A stretch of DNA of 28,108 nt, taken from Prolixibacteraceae bacterium (GTDB lineage Bacteria; Bacteroidota; Bacteroidia; Bacteroidales; Prolixibacteraceae). Made by a program: the position numbers and the translations under genes. The DNA lies in assembly GCA_023229575.1 (NCBI GenBank), contig JALNYZ010000044.1:1-28108 (forward strand). Direction: 5' to 3'. Below, one piece after another: positions 6,505 to 14,718 of this stretch (within the stretch, counting starts at the first letter, position 1; each line of letters opens with the position of its first letter). Under the pieces are notes generated by a model, which saw only the letters and a list, made by a program, of their open reading frames with translations, was not told the DNA's origin and made no database searches.

Positions 6505-7308
6505 ATGGATACGCAAACAGTATTTTCGAAATTTCAAGATAAATTCTCCGCATTGGTTTTCCCAATAGCTTTTGTGATTTCGGTACTTGTCTACTTTTTT
6601 GTCATGGGCGCTTCCTCCAATTTTCAGGGGAACAGCTCTGCCAACTCTCCTTTACAGGGAAATTATCTGGGGATCATCTACAGGGGAGGTTACATTGTTC
6701 CTCTTTTGATGACTTTGCTTATCATTGCATTAACCTTCTCACTTGAAAGATATTATACCATCAAAAAAGCCTATGGAAATCTTCCGCCGGTTAAACTTGT
6801 GGCCAAACTGAAAGTTTATCTTGCCCAGGACGATATTCAGGGAGCAAAAGCAGAGTGTGACAGGGTGCAGGGTTCGGTGGCCAGTGTCGCGAAATCGACC
6901 CTTGACAAATATGAGCTGATGGAAAAGGACAAGATCATGACCAAAGAGCAGAAAATACTCGACATCCAGAAAAATATCGAAGAGGCCACTTCGCTTGAGT
7001 TGCCAAGCCTGGAGGAGCATTTGCCGGCCCTAGCCACCATTACATCATTGGCAACACTTCTGGGACTTTTGGGTACCGTCCTGGGAATGATCCGCTCCTT
7101 CGCGGCCATGGCCAACGCTGGGGCGCCCGATTCTGTAGCATTGGCGACAGGTATCTCTGAGGCGCTGGTCAATACGGCCTTTGGCATTGGTTCGGCTGCT
7201 ATCGCAATGGTCGCATATGGTTATTTTACCACAAAAATAGACAAACTCACCTACGCCATCGATGAGGCAGGATACAGTATCGCCCAAACATTTGCCGCAA
7301 AACACTAA
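6505..7308 (+). CDS. exbB: MotA/TolQ/ExbB proton channel family protein
   Basis: A 267-residue inner-membrane protein of the ExbB/TolQ family that conducts protons to energise TonB. Four hydrophobic segments are visible, near residues 14-33, 56-76, 175-199 and 216-238. The last two carry the conserved family features (LATLLGLLGTVLGMI, and GISEALVNTAFGIG). The first segment is an extra N-terminal helix, common in the Bacteroidota form. The large cytoplasmic loop (about 80-170) is highly charged. It heads an operon with two ExbD genes, tonB, a PstS-like lipoprotein and a TPR gene, 24 bp before exbD. The upstream stretch 6466-6504 is AT-rich and shows no convincing promoter. Confidence 0.92.
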   Translation: MDTQTVFSKFQDKFSALVFPIAFVISVLVYFFVMGASSNFQGNSSANSPLQGNYLGIIYRGGYIVPLLMTLLIIALTFSLERYYTIKKAYGNLPPVKLVAKLKVYLAQDDIQGAKAECDRVQGSVASVAKSTLDKYELMEKDKIMTKEQKILDIQKNIEEATSLELPSLEEHLPALATITSLATLLGLLGTVLGMIRSFAAMANAGAPDSVALATGISEALVNTAFGIGSAAIAMVAYGYFTTKIDKLTYAIDEAGYSIAQTFAAKH

Positions 7309-7332
7309 AATAGTTAAGCGCTCAACTTTATT

Positions 7333-7950
7333 ATGCCAAAAGTAAAGATACCCCGCAAAAGTGCAGTTGTCGACATGACCGCCATGTGCGATGTGGCATT
7401 TTTGCTGCTAACCTTCTTCATGCTTACCTCCAATTTCACCAACAAGGAAGCTGCTGTTATCAATGCACCCTCCTCAATCTCTGAGATTAAGATCCCGGAA
7501 CGCAACATCATGCTCGTTTTGGTGGATGCCAATGGAAAACTTTTTTTTGGCATTGATGGCCAGGAAAACAGAATGGCCCTGCTTGAAAAAATGGGTGCAC
7601 TTTACAACATCAATTTCAATCAGAACGAACTTAAAGAGTTCAGTCTGGTGAACAGTTTTGGTGTACCAATAAGTCAGATGAAATCCTTTCTTGCCTTAAA
7701 GCCGGAGGAGCGCGATACACCTGTCTATGCACCCGGAATTCCTTGCGATTCGCTCGACAATCAGTTGAAAAATTGGGTTAGTATAACCCGAAGCATCAGC
7801 AAGGAGTACCGTATTGCCATCAAAGCCGATCAGGCTACCCCCTACCCCACAATCAGAAAACTGATGGCTACACTTCAAGGCTTAAGCGAAAACAGGTACA
7901 ACCTGATTACAACCCTTGAAACATCAGCTGATCTGGATAATAAACAATAA
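7333..7950 (+). CDS. exbD: ExbD/TolR family biopolymer transport protein, first copy
   Basis: A 205-residue single-pass inner-membrane protein. After a short basic N-terminus, the TM segment at about 14-35 contains the ExbD proton-relay signature (TAMCDVAFLLLTFFM, with D18 the likely protonatable residue). The periplasmic domain is longer than in E. coli ExbD (about 141 residues), with an insertion around 85-130, as is common for ExbD pairs in this phylum. It ends in the conserved IAIKAD...TIRKLMATL region. It lies between exbB and the second exbD, with a 5-bp gap to the latter. Confidence 0.9.
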   Translation: MPKVKIPRKSAVVDMTAMCDVAFLLLTFFMLTSNFTNKEAAVINAPSSISEIKIPERNIMLVLVDANGKLFFGIDGQENRMALLEKMGALYNINFNQNELKEFSLVNSFGVPISQMKSFLALKPEERDTPVYAPGIPCDSLDNQLKNWVSITRSISKEYRIAIKADQATPYPTIRKLMATLQGLSENRYNLITTLETSADLDNKQ

Positions 7951-7955
7951 CCTGC

Positions 7956-8600
7956 ATGGCCGAAATTGCTCAAAACCACAGAAAAGGTCCCAAGAGGCGA
8001 AGAACCAAAAAACTCTCCACCCGGGTAGATTTTACGCCAATGGTAGACCTTGGTTTTCTGCTTATCACCTTTTTTATGCTGGCCACGACCCTGAACAAGC
8101 CCCAGACCATGGAGATTGCCCTTCCCTCGAAGGAGAAAACAGACAAAAACGAACAGACAACCATCAAAGCATCCAGGGCAATTACCATCCTTTTGGGAAA
8201 GAACAATGCCGTCTACTATTACGAAGGCACCCGGGAGAATGAGGTTGATCCGGTATTGGTAAGAACAAATTTTTCACCAACAGGATTGCGCTCTTTTCTC
8301 GTGAAGCGGAATAATGAGGTAATGTCCAAAATTCGGGACCTGCGGATAGAAAAAGAGAAGAAAAAGTTTTCTGATGAGGAGTTTGATAAAAGATTGACTG
8401 CCATCAAAAAGGATAAAAATGCCCCCATCGTCCTGATCAAGGCAACCGACGATTCTGTTTACAGAAACCTGATCGATGCCCTCGACGAAATGGCTATCTG
8501 CAACATCGACCGTTATGCCATCGATGAGATTGCACCTTTTGATCTGGATTTAATTGAAAAAATGAACGCTGAAAAGAAGAACCAGAATGGCCTCCAATAA
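7956..8600 (+). CDS. exbD: ExbD/TolR family biopolymer transport protein, second copy
   Basis: A 214-residue second ExbD. A basic N-terminal tail (KGPKRRRTKK) precedes the TM segment with the signature DFTPMVDLGFLLITFFM near 26-42; the Asp in MVD is the conserved proton-relay residue. A long charged periplasmic region with a Lys/Glu-rich stretch around 130-150 follows, and the conserved end (VLIKATDDSVYRNLIDALDEM) is intact. Its last 14 bases overlap the tonB start, so the two are translationally coupled. Two non-identical ExbD proteins suggest a hetero-oligomeric ExbD in the complex. Confidence 0.9.
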   Translation: MAEIAQNHRKGPKRRRTKKLSTRVDFTPMVDLGFLLITFFMLATTLNKPQTMEIALPSKEKTDKNEQTTIKASRAITILLGKNNAVYYYEGTRENEVDPVLVRTNFSPTGLRSFLVKRNNEVMSKIRDLRIEKEKKKFSDEEFDKRLTAIKKDKNAPIVLIKATDDSVYRNLIDALDEMAICNIDRYAIDEIAPFDLDLIEKMNAEKKNQNGLQ

Positions 8601-9390
8601 CAATCTCTTTTCGCGCGAATGGTGTGACCTGGTCTTCGATCCAAAGTACCGGGAATATGGTGGTTATGAATTGAGGACCAATTCGTCCCGAAGGCTTTTC
8701 AAAGCGCTGCTGATCTCAGGACTGCTCTTTATCCTGATCGTTTCTGCACCCTTGCTGATCAAACAGATTTTCCCAAAAAAAACAGCAAAGAATACAAATG
8801 TCAGGGTTCTAACAGATATCAGACTAGACAAACCCATCGAAGAGAATATTTTGAAAGAGGTGCCTCCCCCACCGGTCCCATTGAAAAACAGTATGAAATT
8901 CGTGACCCCGGTTGTAAAACCGGACGAACAAATAGCCGAAGAAGAGCCACTAACCCAAAAAGAACTGCTCAAGGAAAAAACTTCCATTGGAACTGTAAAT
9001 TTTGACAAAGGACCAGATGACATATCTGCACCGGCAGCCAAAGAAGAAAACAACAAAATAGCCGAAGTATCTGATGTACCACTTGTTTCCGTAGATCAAA
9101 TGCCCCAGTATCCAGGAGGCGAAAAGGAGATGATGCGTTTCATCAAATTAAACCTGCATTACCCTCTTGCCGCTCAGGAGAACAATATCCAGGGCACAGT
9201 CATCATGAATTTTGTGGTGGACCGGGAAGGAAAGATTTCCAACATCAAAGTGATTAAGGGCATCGGTTTTGGATGCGATGAGGAGTCCATTAGGGTGCTG
9301 GGAAGAATGCCACTCTGGAGCCCGGGAAAACAGAGGGGGCAAACGGTAATGGTCAGTTTTACGATGCCCATCCGGTTTGTATTGAATTAA
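8587..9390 (+). CDS. tonB: TonB family energy transducer
   Basis: A 267-residue TonB-type protein. A cytoplasmic N-terminus of about 33 residues is followed by a TM segment near 34-55 (ALLISGLLFILIVSAPLLI), a short proline-containing region (VPPPPVPL) and a charged linker. A complete C-terminal TonB domain begins near 165 (VDQMPQYPGGEKEMMRFI) and continues through the YP...GTV...V-D-x-G-I pattern to the end. It transmits proton-motive force to outer-membrane TonB-dependent receptors, none of which is encoded here. The start overlaps exbD by 14 bp. Confidence 0.92.
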   Translation: MASNNNLFSREWCDLVFDPKYREYGGYELRTNSSRRLFKALLISGLLFILIVSAPLLIKQIFPKKTAKNTNVRVLTDIRLDKPIEENILKEVPPPPVPLKNSMKFVTPVVKPDEQIAEEEPLTQKELLKEKTSIGTVNFDKGPDDISAPAAKEENNKIAEVSDVPLVSVDQMPQYPGGEKEMMRFIKLNLHYPLAAQENNIQGTVIMNFVVDREGKISNIKVIKGIGFGCDEESIRVLGRMPLWSPGKQRGQTVMVSFTMPIRFVLN

Positions 9391-9403
9391 TGTACATTCA
9401 GCA

Positions 9404-10342
9404 ATGAAAATTCTTGGAGTCCTACTTATATTTTTGGCATTGTTTTCCGGTTGCCGGTTCTTCAAAGGGGATCCCTACCGCAATACTCCCATTTCGGGCA
9501 AGTGTTTCATCGCGGTAGATGAAACATTCCGACCCGTGATGGAAGCGGAGATTGAACTCTTCAAGGGAATTTATGGCTATTCGGAGATAGTTGCGAGATA
9601 TCTTCCCGAGTCCCGGGTTTTTGATCTTTTGCTCAAAGACAGCGTTCAAATGATCATCGCCACACGCATGTTGAGAACCGATGAAGTTTCGGTACTAAAC
9701 AATCGCCAGCTCTTTCCCAAACAGCTGAAAATTGCCACGGATGCGATCGCCCTGATCGTTCATCCTTCCTGCAAGGATTCACTCCTCACTATTAAGCGGA
9801 TAAAAGCCATCCTGGGAGGCGAAATCACTTCCTGGAACCAGTTGGATCATGAGTGTCCCTCACACCCGATCAAACTACTTTTCGACAATAAAAATTCGGG
9901 AATCGTTAAATACCTTGCGGATTCTATTTGTCAAGGAGCGTTTTCTGCGGCCAACGCATCGGCCATGGAGTACAACTGTGAAGTAATTGAATATACCGCT
10001 TCCCATCCGGATGTCCTGGGCTTTGTCTCTACTAGCTGGATTGGCAATCGGAATGACTCGTTGCACCTTTCGTTCCACAAAAAGATTAAAGTTGTTTCCG
10101 TTAGCAATAGCAGTGTGCCTACCCTTCAGAACAGCTACAAACCATACCAGGCCGATCTTTTGGATAATATGTACCCACTTTCGAGATCTGTTTACATAAT
10201 CAATGCAGAGCCAAGAAGCGGTCTGGCAACGGGATTGGCCTCCTTTATTGCCAGCGACAAAGGCCAGCGAATTATCCTCAAATCAGGGATTGTTCCAGCC
10301 GTAGCGCCAACCAGGGTCATCAATGTGAGACCTGATTTGTAA
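9404..10342 (+). CDS. PstS-like substrate-binding lipoprotein in the TonB operon
   Basis: A 312-residue periplasmic-binding-fold protein of the PstS-like family. The N-terminal lipoprotein signal ends LFSGC with Cys at 17. Family features include the early FIAVDETFRPVMEAEIELF segment, ATRMLR, DAIALIVHPS, the ITSWNQL strand-helix and the TASHPDVLGFVS region. It differs clearly from the pstS product at 14718-15671 and has no permease partner of its own here. It lies 13 bp after tonB and 10 bp before the TPR gene, so it is very likely co-transcribed with the TonB system. It may feed bound phosphate, or another oxyanion, to an envelope complex; the ligand cannot be read from the sequence. Confidence 0.85.
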   Translation: MKILGVLLIFLALFSGCRFFKGDPYRNTPISGKCFIAVDETFRPVMEAEIELFKGIYGYSEIVARYLPESRVFDLLLKDSVQMIIATRMLRTDEVSVLNNRQLFPKQLKIATDAIALIVHPSCKDSLLTIKRIKAILGGEITSWNQLDHECPSHPIKLLFDNKNSGIVKYLADSICQGAFSAANASAMEYNCEVIEYTASHPDVLGFVSTSWIGNRNDSLHLSFHKKIKVVSVSNSSVPTLQNSYKPYQADLLDNMYPLSRSVYIINAEPRSGLATGLASFIASDKGQRIILKSGIVPAVAPTRVINVRPDL

Positions 10343-10352
10343 ATAACAAACA

Positions 10353-12092
10353 ATGTCTCCCCGAATGAAAAAAACAAGACACGGGATAATAATACTCTTC
10401 ATTTTCGGATTGTCCATCTCTCTTTGCCTGGCACAGGAAAAGGATTTGAAGGTACCAAATTATCTTCAGGAGCTACAACCGGCCAAATCAAAGGCTTGGT
10501 TTCAGCAAAAGTTGAAAAAGGATCCGCAAGATGCTGCCGCTATGATTGGTCTGGCCAACACCTTACTAACATTACAATCGACCGATAGTGCCAAAATACT
10601 CTTCAAAAAGGCTTTGGCTGTTGAGGGGAAAAACCCGGCCGCCTTGGCTGGATTAGGACTTGTTGCCTTGATGGGCAATGATCGTACCGGTGAATCAGAC
10701 TATTTTGAACGTGCCAGGCGGGCCGATAAGACCAATCCGGAAGTTTACTGCACCATAGCAGAAGGCTGCCTTGACCTTCCAAAGCAAGATACCGTCACCA
10801 CACTGACTTATTTGCGACAGGGACTCGATCTCTATCCGAAATATGCCAGGCTTCACTTCATTGCCGGCAAGCTGGAATCCACAAAAAAAAATTATGGGGC
10901 CGCTGCAAATGCCTATAACAGGGCCATCTTCTTCGATCCAAAATCTGCATTAGCCTACCGGAACCTGGGTACGATTCACTTTTATTCCAGATCTTACCGG
11001 GATGCATTAACGGCTTTCAACAAATCTATTGCGCTCAATCCGGAACAAATCCTGGTCTATAAAAATCTCGGCGATCTCTATTACGCCGTCGCCAAATATG
11101 ATGAAGCCGAACGTTCCTACAAAATATACCTGGAAAGGGCAGATGTTACGAACGACGGGAGGGAACGATTGGCATATACCCTATTCTTCAACAAAAAGTA
11201 CAAAAAGGCTGAGTTGCTGTTGGAACAACTTCAGCAAACCGGTCTGGATGAATCGATCCTGCTTCGGATAAGAGGGTATATTGCTTTTGAAACAGCAGAT
11301 TACAAGAAGGGAGTTGAACTGTTGACCAATTTTTTTAAACTCCATGACAGCCGAAATATCATCGCTTCGGATTACAGCTATTTTGCCAAACTTCTCATGA
11401 AAACCGGCAATGAAGTTTTGGCGATGGACAATTTCAGAAAGGCCATAGCAAAAGATTCCTCCAAAATTGAGAACTATGAAGAACTTGCAAAGCTTGCTGC
11501 AAAAAATAACCTGCACGCGGAGGCGGCCAGTTGTTACAAAAAAATGATCAATTTAGGTGCTGACAATGTGGTCTCCCATTTTCTGGCCGGAAAAGAGTAT
11601 TATTTCGAAGGAGAGCTTTGGAGATCCAGACTGGATTCGCTTATGAAGGTACTGAAAGGCAATGGGAATCTGGCCTCAGACAGAACAGAGGCAAAAAAAA
11701 CGATGCTCTATTGCTTCAAACAAGCCGACAGCGCTTTCACGGTAGTGACCAAATTGAACAGTGAATATGCCGGAGGTTTTATCTGGAAAGGCCGGATCCA
11801 AGCCATGCTGGACCCTGATGCCATCACGACAGAAGCCAAAGAGTCCTATCAGAACGCGTTGATTTTACTCGGGAAAAACGATCCTGAAAAAAGCCGAAAA
11901 TCCATCATTGAATGTTACAGATACCTTGGCTCCTACTATTTTCTCGGGTACGACCGGCAATACAAGTCGGATAGAAAAGCAGCCGGTGAAATGCGCTCCA
12001 GGACACTGGAATGTTTTGCCGAAATCTTAAAACTGGACCCATCTGATGCACAGGCTAAAGATGTGCTTGATAAACTAAAAGGGAAAAAATAA
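10353..12092 (+). CDS. Tetratricopeptide repeat protein, exported
   Basis: A 579-residue TPR protein with an N-terminal signal peptide ending LCLAQ near residue 28. An in-frame ATG at 10365 (MKKTRHG) would give a more typical signal and is an equally good start. TPR-like helical pairs run from about 45 to the C-terminus, for example AYNRAIFFDPKSALAYRNLG and AFNKSIALNPEQILVYKNLG, with later degenerate repeats. It is probably periplasmic or membrane associated and scaffolds protein contacts. It is the last gene of the ExbB-ExbD-ExbD-TonB-PstS operon and ends 15 bp from the convergent pstB, leaving no room for an intergenic terminator. Confidence 0.88.
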   Translation: MSPRMKKTRHGIIILFIFGLSISLCLAQEKDLKVPNYLQELQPAKSKAWFQQKLKKDPQDAAAMIGLANTLLTLQSTDSAKILFKKALAVEGKNPAALAGLGLVALMGNDRTGESDYFERARRADKTNPEVYCTIAEGCLDLPKQDTVTTLTYLRQGLDLYPKYARLHFIAGKLESTKKNYGAAANAYNRAIFFDPKSALAYRNLGTIHFYSRSYRDALTAFNKSIALNPEQILVYKNLGDLYYAVAKYDEAERSYKIYLERADVTNDGRERLAYTLFFNKKYKKAELLLEQLQQTGLDESILLRIRGYIAFETADYKKGVELLTNFFKLHDSRNIIASDYSYFAKLLMKTGNEVLAMDNFRKAIAKDSSKIENYEELAKLAAKNNLHAEAASCYKKMINLGADNVVSHFLAGKEYYFEGELWRSRLDSLMKVLKGNGNLASDRTEAKKTMLYCFKQADSAFTVVTKLNSEYAGGFIWKGRIQAMLDPDAITTEAKESYQNALILLGKNDPEKSRKSIIECYRYLGSYYFLGYDRQYKSDRKAAGEMRSRTLECFAEILKLDPSDAQAKDVLDKLKGKK

Positions 12093-12107
12093 GCATCATG
12101 ATACCGA

Positions 12108-12974
12108 TCAACTGAAATTTCCGCTAAGATATTCCCGGGTGAGTTGCTCCTTAGGATTGGCGAAAATTTCTGCGGAAGGACCTGCTTCAACGACTTCGCC
12201 CAGGTACATAAAAATGACATAGTCGGCAATTCGCCTGGCCTGACGAAGCGTGTGCGTAACCAATACAATCGAATACTTTTCTTTCAATTCAAGGAACAGT
12301 TCTTCAATCTTTTTACTGGATATCGGATCGAGTGCCGAAGTTGCCTCATCGCCCAGAATGATTTCGGGTTCAACAGCCAGTCCACGGGCAAGGCAAAGCC
12401 GCTGCTGCTGTCCGATTGACAATCTGTTGGCTGGTGATTTTAGCCGATCCTTGACTTCGTCCCACAAGCCGGCTTCTTTCAGGTGTTTCTCAACAATTGA
12501 ACTTAGGTTTTTCTTTCCGTGAATTCCATGAACCCTGGGCCCATAGGCAACATTATCGAAGATAGACATGGGTAGCGGGCATGGTTTTTGCGACAACAGC
12601 CCCATTTTCTTTCGGATGGCTTCGATATCCACATTTTTACCATGGATGTTTTCGCCATCAACAAGCACATCCCCGTCAATTTTGACATCATGCGAGTTTT
12701 GAAGCAACCGGTTAAAAGTTTTAAGCAATGTAGTTTTTCCACATCCCGAAGGGCCAATGATACATGTAATGGCCTTATCAGGAATGTCCAGGCTTACGTT
12801 TTTCAGAATGTGGTTTTTGGTTAGGTAAACATTAAGGTTCCTGACACTGATGTGTGGTTTATGTATCTTGAAGATTTGATCAACATTAACCTGATTTCTG
12901 GACTCTTTTTTAATCAGTAATTTCTCGGCAGGTGAATCAAAGTACCTTTCTATCCGAATCAAATTTGGTATCAT
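12108..12974 (-). CDS. pstB: Phosphate ABC transporter ATP-binding protein
   Basis: A 288-residue ABC ATPase. Walker A GPSGCGKT is at 74-81, the Q-loop Gln at 129 (LLSQKP), the signature LSIGQQQR at 185-192, Walker B IILGDE at 205-210 with ATSALD following, and the switch His at 241. It powers phosphate uptake through PstC/PstA. Residues 1-41 form an N-terminal extension before the usual PstB start (HISVRNLNVYL), but the start is fixed by an ATGA overlap with pstA. The signature reads LSIGQ and not LSGGQ, and DEAT replaces the usual DEPT; I recall a PstB subgroup like this, so the protein is probably functional. It is the last gene of the operon and is not followed by phoU. Confidence 0.92.
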   Translation of the reverse strand: MIPNLIRIERYFDSPAEKLLIKKESRNQVNVDQIFKIHKPHISVRNLNVYLTKNHILKNVSLDIPDKAITCIIGPSGCGKTTLLKTFNRLLQNSHDVKIDGDVLVDGENIHGKNVDIEAIRKKMGLLSQKPCPLPMSIFDNVAYGPRVHGIHGKKNLSSIVEKHLKEAGLWDEVKDRLKSPANRLSIGQQQRLCLARGLAVEPEIILGDEATSALDPISSKKIEELFLELKEKYSIVLVTHTLRQARRIADYVIFMYLGEVVEAGPSAEIFANPKEQLTREYLSGNFS

Positions 12975-13810
12975 ATCTTGTTTTTTGAAAATTTACGACT
13001 GTAATAACGTCCGGAGACACTTAATATCAAAACGATGAAGGTAAGAATTAATGCGGCAGCATAAGCACGGTCCTGCACTTCGGCAATCGGACTGCTTAAT
13101 TGAAAAAAGATAGCCAGCGGCAGGGTTGCCACGGGTTGTTGAAGTGAAGTTGGAATACTGTCGGTGTACCCTGCGGTGAACAATACTGAAGCTGCATCGC
13201 CAATACCGCGCCCAACCGAAAGCAGTATAGCAGTTATTATTCCGGGAGCTACCTGTCGCAGGATTACCCTAATTGTTTCCGAACGGGTTGCACCCAACGA
13301 AAGGGCTGCATCTTTCATCTCTCTGGGAACCCGTCGCATCACCTCATCGATGGAGCGGATCAGAATGGGTATAATAAGCATCGTAACCGTCAGGATTCCC
13401 GCAAGCAAGGAAGACCGCAACCCAAGATACACCATCAGGGTAAATCCAAATGCCCCGTAAACGATGGAAGGAATTCCGAAAAGTACATCGAACGAGAGGC
13501 GCGTAAACTGTGCCAGACGGGATTTCTCAGGTAGGTATAGGTTGAGGTATAGAACGATCGGCAAACTAAAACAAAGTCCGAGTGAAATAGAGCCGATAAC
13601 AATATACAACGAACCAACAATGGCATTGAGCAATCCGCCCTCCTTACCCAGGTAAAAACCGCCGCCCGGTATTTTTGAGACCATGTCCCAGCTCATCGCC
13701 GGTAAACCTCTTTTTACGATGGCAACCAGGATCATGAAAAGCGAAACCACAATGGCCAGGGTAGCAGCCATCATGATTACTTTGAAAATTTTTTCTTCAA
13801 GTTTTCTCAT
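12971..13810 (-). CDS. pstA: Phosphate ABC transporter permease
   Basis: A 279-residue permease with about six hydrophobic segments (near 12-32, 62-90, 108-130, 134-152, 190-212 and 250-268). The cytoplasmic EAA-type loop that docks the ATPase is EMKDAALSLGATRSETIR at about 164-181. It pairs with PstC to form the transmembrane channel. The start overlaps the pstC stop by 4 bp and the stop overlaps the pstB start by 4 bp, so all three are translationally coupled. Confidence 0.93.
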   Translation of the reverse strand: MRKLEEKIFKVIMMAATLAIVVSLFMILVAIVKRGLPAMSWDMVSKIPGGGFYLGKEGGLLNAIVGSLYIVIGSISLGLCFSLPIVLYLNLYLPEKSRLAQFTRLSFDVLFGIPSIVYGAFGFTLMVYLGLRSSLLAGILTVTMLIIPILIRSIDEVMRRVPREMKDAALSLGATRSETIRVILRQVAPGIITAILLSVGRGIGDAASVLFTAGYTDSIPTSLQQPVATLPLAIFFQLSSPIAEVQDRAYAAALILTFIVLILSVSGRYYSRKFSKNKI

Positions 13811-14718
13811 AGTACAAAACTTCGTTCAATCCTGATTAAAACCAACCGGGATATGGCGTTAAATGCCAGAATAATGACAAATAAAAATAAGGCTGAAAGC
13901 ATCAGGGCCGAGTCGTACAAAGGGATGGACATCATTTCCCCGTAGTTGTTCGCAATAAGGGCTGGTAACGGATAGGCAGGATCGAAGATCGACTTGGGTA
14001 CTACCGCAACGTTTCCGCAAACCATCAAAACTGCAATTGTTTCTCCAAAAGCACGGGATATGGCTAGTACTACAGCTGCAGCAAGGCCGGGAAATGATTT
14101 CCTCAATACCACTTTTTTGATGGTTTGCCAGTTGGTTGCTCCTAAAGAGAGTGAAGCTTCCCGCAATCCCCCCGGCATTGCATCGAAAATTTCAATAAAA
14201 ACTGAAATCATCAAGGGAATGATCATGATGGCCAATACGATCCCCCCGGCCAAAATACTGTACCCTGTTGAGAACTCAACGAAATGGGGCGCCAGCGAAG
14301 TTGAAATAAAAGGAACAACTACCACAATTCCCCAAACGCCATAAACTACCGGCGGGATTCCGGCGAGCACATCAATCATCGGAAAAACTATCTTTTTGGC
14401 ATAGGGATGAGCATATTCCGATAGATAAATGGCGGCAAGAAGGCAAAGCGGTAAAGAAATTATTATTGCGATACCCGTCACCCACAAAGTCCCCATGATA
14501 AATGGGAAAAAACCAAACTCGCCTTTGAGTGGTTTCCAGCTTTCACCTGTCAAAAGGCCCCATATTGATTGCTGGTCCAGAATCGGAACCGACTTGTAAT
14601 ACAAACTGATGCCAATGACTACCGCAAACAAGAGGGATAGCAGTGTCAGGAAAAACATGGAGCGATGTATCAAAAACTCCTTTATCCGACGGTATTTATT
14701 GTATCGAATTTTATCCAC
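13807..14718 (-). CDS. pstC: Phosphate ABC transporter permease
   Basis: A 303-residue permease with about six TM segments (near 20-41, 72-100, 114-139, 152-175, 208-235 and 268-290). The EAA-type loop GGLREASLSLGATNWQTIKK is at about 183-202, and FGETIAVLMV at 224-233 is typical of PstC. The start used is GTG at 14718, overlapping the pstS stop (TAG-TG). No ATG near this position would keep the basic N-terminal region; the next in-frame ATG (residue 21) would lie at the edge of the first membrane segment. Coupling to pstS supports the GTG start. Confidence 0.92.
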   Translation of the reverse strand: MDKIRYNKYRRIKEFLIHRSMFFLTLLSLLFAVVIGISLYYKSVPILDQQSIWGLLTGESWKPLKGEFGFFPFIMGTLWVTGIAIIISLPLCLLAAIYLSEYAHPYAKKIVFPMIDVLAGIPPVVYGVWGIVVVVPFISTSLAPHFVEFSTGYSILAGGIVLAIMIIPLMISVFIEIFDAMPGGLREASLSLGATNWQTIKKVVLRKSFPGLAAAVVLAISRAFGETIAVLMVCGNVAVVPKSIFDPAYPLPALIANNYGEMMSIPLYDSALMLSALFLFVIILAFNAISRLVLIRIERSFVL

